32,500 nucleotides of DNA from Stramonita haemastoma (lineage: Eukaryota > Mollusca > Gastropoda > Neogastropoda > Muricidae), in the NCBI GenBank assembly GCA_030674155.1, contig CM060335.1, positions 40,211,621 through 40,244,120 on the forward strand, given 5' to 3'. The number at the start of each line of letters is the position of its first letter. The stretch's first letter is position 1. Under the pieces are notes generated by a model that worked only from the letters and a program-made list of their open reading frames with translations, made no database searches and was not told where the DNA came from. The translations under genes were made by a program, and so were the position numbers. This document shows, piece after piece, positions 23,101 through 30,719 of the stretch.

Positions 23101-26100
23101 ACCGCAACAATCCAGGCACGGACCTGCGACCTTGGGGTTCACACTGCCCGACTTGCCCTCGGAACACGTCCTCTGCCTGTCCCTGTCCACGGTGAAGGTC
23201 ACGCTCTTTCGCTCCTCCTTCCTCTCCCTGCCCACCACACCTTCGGACTCGGACGACTGAGAACGAGTCCGCCGTAAATGACTTTTCTTGACCCCTCCTT
23301 CTCTTTGGTCTGTGGGCTCCACAACCTGTGGAGGAGAGGAGGAGGAGGAGGAGGAGGAGGAGGAAGAACACTACGACTAGTCTGAACTTCCCCACTGTAG
23401 GCATCAGAGCTCCCGCCGTGGGGTCTGCGTTTATCCGACGACCCCTTCCGCTGGAGTGAGGGCTCGCTGGGTACATCTCCGCTGCTTTTGCTGATGGAGG
23501 AGGCTGTGGTATGGGGGTCAGAACTACTGTGGCGAACGTCACTAAGGCTGGAGGTCGAAGATATGGAATCGGAGTCGGACATCTCCAGTCTCTGCTGCAC
23601 GCCCTCTCGGTTCACAGGGAGGTCGGCCCGCCACCGCGAGTCCAGGGTGAAGCGCTGGAAGTAGAGCTCGTCCACCACGTGAGCAAAGACCTCCTGCACA
23701 ATCTTGTCGGCGAACCAGCGGTACACGTCGTCTGGAATGTTGTTGGGGTGGTGGGCGGCAGCATCAGCCAGGTTGCCGCTGCTGCTGTTGCTGATGATGC
23801 AGGAGGCGGCTTCTGGCAAACCACTCTCCAGACCTTGACTGACGAGGGAGGCGGCATAAGCCACCACTGCACCGGGCACAGTGACCCTACCTCCCTGCCT
23901 TAAACTCTCCTCACCGCCCTCCACACACCCTGAACCACCGTCTCCATACTCTCCCATCATCCCCTCTGTAGCAGACCCCAGGTTCTCCCCGCTCACACCC
24001 CCGGTCGCCGGACGGACCACTTGAGGCCTGACGGTCCCGGAGGGGGGCTTCCCTTGCTGGAACTCTTTCAGCCCAGGCAGCATCTGCGCGGCAACTGAGG
24101 TCCCCTCCGACATGAGGGAGGTGACGAAATGGGCGGCGTATTCCGACAAGGCGACCCCGTAGCTCTCCTCCTCGATGATGCCATGCTGAGCCTTCTCTGC
24201 CTGCACCAGGGTCTCGTAGATCTCCTCCAGGTCAGAGGAGAACTCGGAGCTGTGCTTGGTGCTGGAGCTGCTTCTCCGAGAGGTCAGGTCGCTCAGCTGG
24301 GAGCTGCGGCGCCGGAAGTTGGCTAGCCACTCCGAGTAGTCCACCTCCAGGATGTCGCTGCTGCCATTCTGGGGGCGAGGGGTAAGGTAGGGGAGGGAGA
24401 GGCGCTCTCCGTTACCTCCTCCCCCCCCTCCATTACCTCCGTTGCTTCCGTGACCGTGGCCGAAACCTTCCTGGTGTGCCTGGGGAAAGAATAAATAAAA
24501 AAACCCATAAAAGAATAAATAAATAAAATAAAAATAAATAAACACATACACGCGTACCATCCCTACCTCCCATCTCACACAGAGATACAAACACACAAAC
24601 ACACCACACACCCACACCCAAACACACACACACACAAACACACCCAAACACACACCCCCCCCCCACCCCACCCCAACAAACCCCCCACACAAACCCCCAC
24701 CCACACATCCCACCCACACCCCACCACCCAACCCCAAACCTCACCTGCGACCCTTGCCCGTCATCCTCCCGCGGGGTGCTGGAGCTGTGACCCCCTAGCA
24801 TGGGGTGAAGGTCGGAGGAGGAGGAGGGGAGGGGGGGGAGGCACTGAGGAGAGACACGTCCTCCTCCAGAACCAAGCGCCCCTCTACCTCCAGCAGCAGA
24901 CTGCTGCCTGCCGAGGCCCCGCCCAGGTGGGGGGGGAGGGGGAGGAGGTAGGGCACCCTCACCGCCTCCACCATCCCCTGCGACAGCAGACTCTTGGCCA
25001 GAACCTCCGCCATCAGCTCCACGCCTGTGGAGATGTTCCTCTCCTCGTCTGCAAACCACACACACAGGGTTCAAATCCAAGGGGGACGGGATAGCCTAGT
25101 GGTCAGAACATTGCGCTCGCAATTTGACGACCACCCAGGTTCGATTCCCGTTCGTTTGGTTGACAAAGTAACTTGATGAGTGGTGCAACAACTATTGTGC
25201 ATGGATTGACAACTCGAAGATATTTTTTTCTGCTTTGTCGTTAGGTGGCTGATAGTCAGAATATAGTAAAAACACATGAACTTTGGCTTTCATAAGAAGT
25301 TCACCCATGAAAATAGAGTATATTTTCAACAAAATTCTCAGAAGCTGCAATGTACAGTTTGTTTTTATCTTCTTTTTTTTTTCAAACTCCAAACCTAGAC
25401 TCTTAGACACTGTGACAGATATTTTCTTCATCCAAACAGTCAGAGAGTTATCATACACATATACTCAAGCTCCTCATCTCACTGACAGATATTCTCTTCA
25501 AGCAAACAGTGAGGAGTTACCATGCATACATTCTCATCCCACTGACAGATATTCTCTTCATGCAAACAGTGAGGGAGATATTATGCATATATACTCATAC
25601 TCCTCACCACACTGCAACAGATATTCTCTTCATCCAAACAGTTAAGGAGTTATGATACACATATATCCTCACCACACTGCAACAGATATTCTCTTCATCC
25701 AAACAGTTAAGGAGTTATGATACACATATATCCTCACCACACTGCAACAGATATTCTCTTCATCCAAACAGTTAAGGAGTTATGATACACATATATCCTC
25801 ACCACACTGCAACAGATATTCTCTTCATCCAAACAGTTAAGGAGTTATGATACACATATATCCTCACCACACTGCAACAGATATTCTCTTCATCCAAACA
25901 GTGAGGGAGCTATAGTGAGGGAGTTATGATACACATATATCCTCACCACACTGCAACAGATATTCTCTTCATCCAAACAGTGAGGGAGCTATAGTGAGGG
26001 AGTTATGATACACATATATCCTCACCACACTGCAACAGATATTCTCTTCATCCAAACAGTGAGGGAGCTATAGTGAGGGAGTTATGATACACATATATCC

Positions 26101-29100
26101 TCACCACACTGCAACAGATATTCTCTTCATCCAAACAGTGAGGGAGCTATAGTGAGGGAGTTATGATACACATATATCCTCACCACACTGCAACAGATAT
26201 TCTCTTCATCCAAACAGTGAGGGAGCTATAGTGAGGGAGTTATGATACACATATATCCTCACCACACTGCAACAGATATTCTCTTCATCCAAACAGTGAG
26301 GGAGCTATAGTGAGGGAGTTATGATACACATATATCCTCACCACACTGCAACAGATATTCTCTTCATCCAAACAGTGAGGGAGCTATAGTGAGGGAGTTA
26401 TGATACACATATATCCTCACCACACTGCAACAGATATTCTCTTCATCCAAACAGTGAGGGAGCTATAGTGAGGGAGTTATGATACACACATACTCACACT
26501 CCTCACCACACTGCAACAGATATTCTCTTCATCCAAACAGTGAGGGAGCTATAGTGAGGGAGTTATGATACACACATACTCACACTCCTCATCACTGACA
26601 GATATTCTCTTCATCCAAACAGTGAGGGAGTTATCATAATTAAAAATACATGGAATTTGTATAGCGCTTTATCTTGTAAAAACAAATCAAAGTGCTTGCA
26701 CACACACATATACTCACACTCCTCATCCAAACTCTCCGATGCTGTGACAAACTCCTCCTCCCACTCTGAAGATTCGCCCCGGGCCACAGAGCCCCGGGAG
26801 GAGGAGGCAGCAGGATGACCCCTGTGGCTGAAGCCTGCTAGCGCCTTGTGGATCTCCCGCAGCAGGAAAGAGTCCTGGTACTGCCGCTGCCGCCCACCCC
26901 ACCGGAAGGACGTGGCATCAATGGCACACAGCGTGTTCAGCAGGTTGCCTGACGAGTCTCGCTGCCAACAGTCACCGTCAGAAGACTTAACTGTTAGTTT
27001 GTGTTGTTACAGCACAGCACAACTCAGAAAACATCTGCTGTTGTATCTAAAGTGATTTGAGGTAGTAGAGTAGCAAGTGAGAATGACCACAAGACTCAAC
27101 TGGTAAGCATTTTTCTGTCACAAGCAGTTGTCTAATTTCAACAGTACAAGACAGCTGCTAGGTTTTGTTAGTTGTCTTTTTCTTTTGGTGGAAAAACAAT
27201 GCTATCTTCCGGTAATATTTGGGAAGAATGGCTTATCATATACAGGGATGGATCTCTGGTAGGAACAGTCCTGAAGTTATCAAGTATGGGCTGAAATTTC
27301 AGCGTTGCAAGGTAGATTAAGGAATGTTAGGATCTTCCAGGTCACTTTATGTGCAGACTGCCACTTGTTATTTCCCTTATTAGTGCATCAATGCATGCAG
27401 AAGAACTGGTGTGCATACAGGACAAAAGATCTTGTCATTTATGTCAGCACAGGGTTATGCAAACAAAAAAAACACAAAACATCTCACAGCCTTGACATGA
27501 AAGTTATAAAAAAAATATATCATGGTCATAATAATAATATTAATTATTGGAATTTATACAGTCATCAAGGTCAGAACTGCATCCATCTAGGAAAACTGAC
27601 TTTTTCCTACAAAGTATTGGCCACTTTTTCTTCCGAAGTATTTGGGCTCTGATCCACCCTGCTTACAAATTGATGATGCAAGTGTCGAAAGTCCATGAAC
27701 AAAAACGTTCATGAGAAGTCTCCTTTCTTTTACTTTTTCCTCTACAACTTTTTCCTCCATAATTTCTTTGACTTTTGCAAGATTCTGTGTAGAAATCATA
27801 CAACTGTCCATGTCTAGACACTCTGATGGTCACCAATCATTAGCAGATGCTCCTGGGCATTCTGACTTTGGCAAGCACACATGTTTTGAGAAAAATTACC
27901 CTGTGGAAGATCCAAAATTCGGAAACGAAGAAATTAGCCAGTGAAGAATATCAGGTACACAATGGAGATCATATAACGGCTCAAGATACATTTAGAACTA
28001 CCTGAACTAGAATAAAATCAGGTGCGTCAAAACGAAGCCGTAAGATTCCCCAACCTTACCTTGGCTTTATCCCCAACCTTACCTTGGCTTTATCCCCAAC
28101 CTTACCTTGGCTTTATCCCCAACCTTACCTTGGCTTTATCCCCAACCTTACCTTGGCTTTATCCCCAACCTTACCTTGGCTTTATCCCCAACCTTACCTT
28201 TGCTTTATCCCCAACCTTACCTTGATTTATCCCCAACCTTACCTTTGCTTTATCCCCAACCTTACCTTTGCTTTATCCCCAACCTTACCTTGATTTATCC
28301 CCAACCTTATCTTCGCTTTATCCCCAACCTTACCTTTGCTTTATCCCCAGCCTTACCTTTGCTTTATCCCCAGCCTTACCTTTGCTTTATCCCCAGCCTT
28401 ACCTTTGCTTTATCCCCAGCCTTACCTTTGCTTTATCGTAGAATGGTCCAGCAAACTCCAGAGAGGCTGCATACCCTCTGCAGGCTGAGAACTGCTCAAA
28501 GCCCTTGATGATGATCGCTTCATTGTCCTCCATCTTCTCCATGAACAGCATGGCTGCTATCAGCTCAGGGCACGTGCTGAAGCGTATCTCTTCCTGTGAT
28601 CACAGCAAAAAATTCATTTCCCCTTTTTTCAAAACGTAACATTCTGCGAGTCTATAAATGTTGGCAGGGTTATATAACATGAGGGCTGCTACGGAAGGCT
28701 ACATCCTACTCTGAATAGACAACGTTTAGGTGAGCCATACATATCTATCTGAACATGCCATTTTTTCAATAAAGGAGACCTACAAAGAGATGCAACAGAT
28801 TTCAAAGCACTAGTGGATGTGCAACTCTGGGTTGCATGCTTTGACTGGGAAAGGCAGGCAAACTATCTATTTATTTATTCTTTTATATCGAGGATAATAG
28901 GACAAGCACTCATGTGGTTTATTTTTACATCCAGTCCCCAAGTATATGCAGTTTTGTCAATTTTCTCATCTGTTCCCACCAGCACACAATGGCCTACTCT
29001 TCGGAAAAGTGGAACAGGATTTAACGTATGCGTGAGATGTTGTGCATGCGTTTGCACATGGGGCCTCAGTTTATAGTCTCATCCAAAGTACTTTTGGGGA

Positions 29101-30129
29101 GAGTGGAGTCAGCACTGATGTTAACTCCAGGGAAAAATCCCCTCGAATAGGATTCCCAGGTCATCAGATTGCGAGCACAATGTTCTGACCACTAGGCTAT
29201 CCCATCCACTGCGGTGGTACTATATGTCAGAAAACAAGTCACCTCTTCTGTACCCCTTGATGGCTTCTGCAGTCTCAAGCTTCTGTGTTCTTAAAATTGC
29301 ACCATGGCAGGAAAAGCCATGACCACTATGCCACAAATATTTTCCTCCCTCTTCCTCTATAACAAAACTGTTCAATACACACAGTAACATGCCTGCATAC
29401 AGTATCATGAACTGCAAGTTTCAAACACAATCCAACACTTAATTAAAGCTTTGTTACCTTACTCATTTCCCTATTTTCCATTGTGGAACCAACATTTTCT
29501 TGGCAAATAGCGGTTGGTAAACTTGTAAAATGGAAGTGGCAGCAAAAGAGTTCAATAAACTCTGCAGACCTGGAGTGTATGTTGCAACCTACTTGCATAT
29601 CTGTACTGACAATCTCTGCATGAAAACAGTGACATCAGCTCTATAGAAGACATGAAAAATATGCTGCAACCCATAGGCATAGGGAGCGGGATCTAGCTAA
29701 GTGGTCAGAGCACTCGCTTTCCCCCAGTCAAGTTAAGCATTGTCGAGCATGGTTACCAGTTGGATGGGTGACCGTTTGCGCGCCTTGGCTTCAATACAGT
29801 CCCCCCAGTTCACACAGCTGTAAATGGGTACCTGCCCTCTTTAGGGTCAGGGAAGGTAAAGCAGTGAGGGAGAGGAGATGGGTACCACCCTCAATATGCC
29901 GGCCCCTAGAGAAGCTGAGGTCTCTGAAGCCTCACTCCCCTACGACCGCCTAGGTTATGGGACACCTTTACCTTACCTTTTTTACCTATAGGCATATCTA
30001 TACTGACCTGAACACGGCCCCTGCCCAACACTCCCCCTCCTATGGCACAGTTGGCAAAGTCCACCTGCACAATACACACACCACTGCTTTCACCACTGCA
30101 CTTCAGCATCTCGTTACTTGTGACAGGTA

Positions 30130-30180
<51 letters not shown>

Positions 30181-30528
30181 GTGACGACGACGACGACGAT
30201 GATGACGATGATGATGATGATGACGACGATGGTGATGATGATGACGATGGTGGTGGTGGTGGTGGTGGTGGCGGCGGTGGTGGTGGTGGAAGTGGTGGTG
30301 GGGATGATAATCATGATAATATAATTTAAAATAACAAAGAATAGCTTTTCTGCACTTGCTCAGATAGCACTTATCCAACATGTCAAAGACACTACAATTA
30401 CACACACACACACACACAACACACACACACACACACACACACACCACACACACACACCACGCACACGCACACACATACACACACACACACACACATACAC
30501 TCTCTCTTACACACACATATGCATCATG

Positions 30529-30591
<63 letters not shown>

Positions 30592-30634
30592 CGTCTATAT
30601 CACTATGAGTGAAGAGACGTTAAATTGAAGAAAG

Positions 30635-30719
<85 letters not shown>

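Noticed and set aside
20642..23542. A 966-codon minus frame beginning at a Met at 23542
   Set aside because: Only its part below about 23100 is coding. The first 130 or more codons are an off-frame reading of exon 7 (the poly-Leu stretch is the CCT repeat), and codons past 20993 are intron repeat, so neither end is a real terminus.
23199..24737. A 512-codon minus frame beginning at 24737
   Set aside because: Its first 85 codons are intron 6 low-complexity sequence; real coding begins at 24479 after the ccccag acceptor, and the end past the CCT repeat is out of frame.
25081..25155. Possible tRNA gene
   Set aside because: A- and B-box words fit, but no full cloverleaf is apparent and it matches the heads of the SINE copies in this window.
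25664..26490. Possible CRISPR-like array
   Set aside because: Units are head-to-tail without spacers; this is a minisatellite in an animal intron.
30065..30116. Longer exon 2 starting at 30116 or at the Met at 30109
   Set aside because: The frame is open, but the phase from exon 1 does not fit a start at 30116, and the join AMQ-VDFAN at 30064 reproduces PARG exactly.
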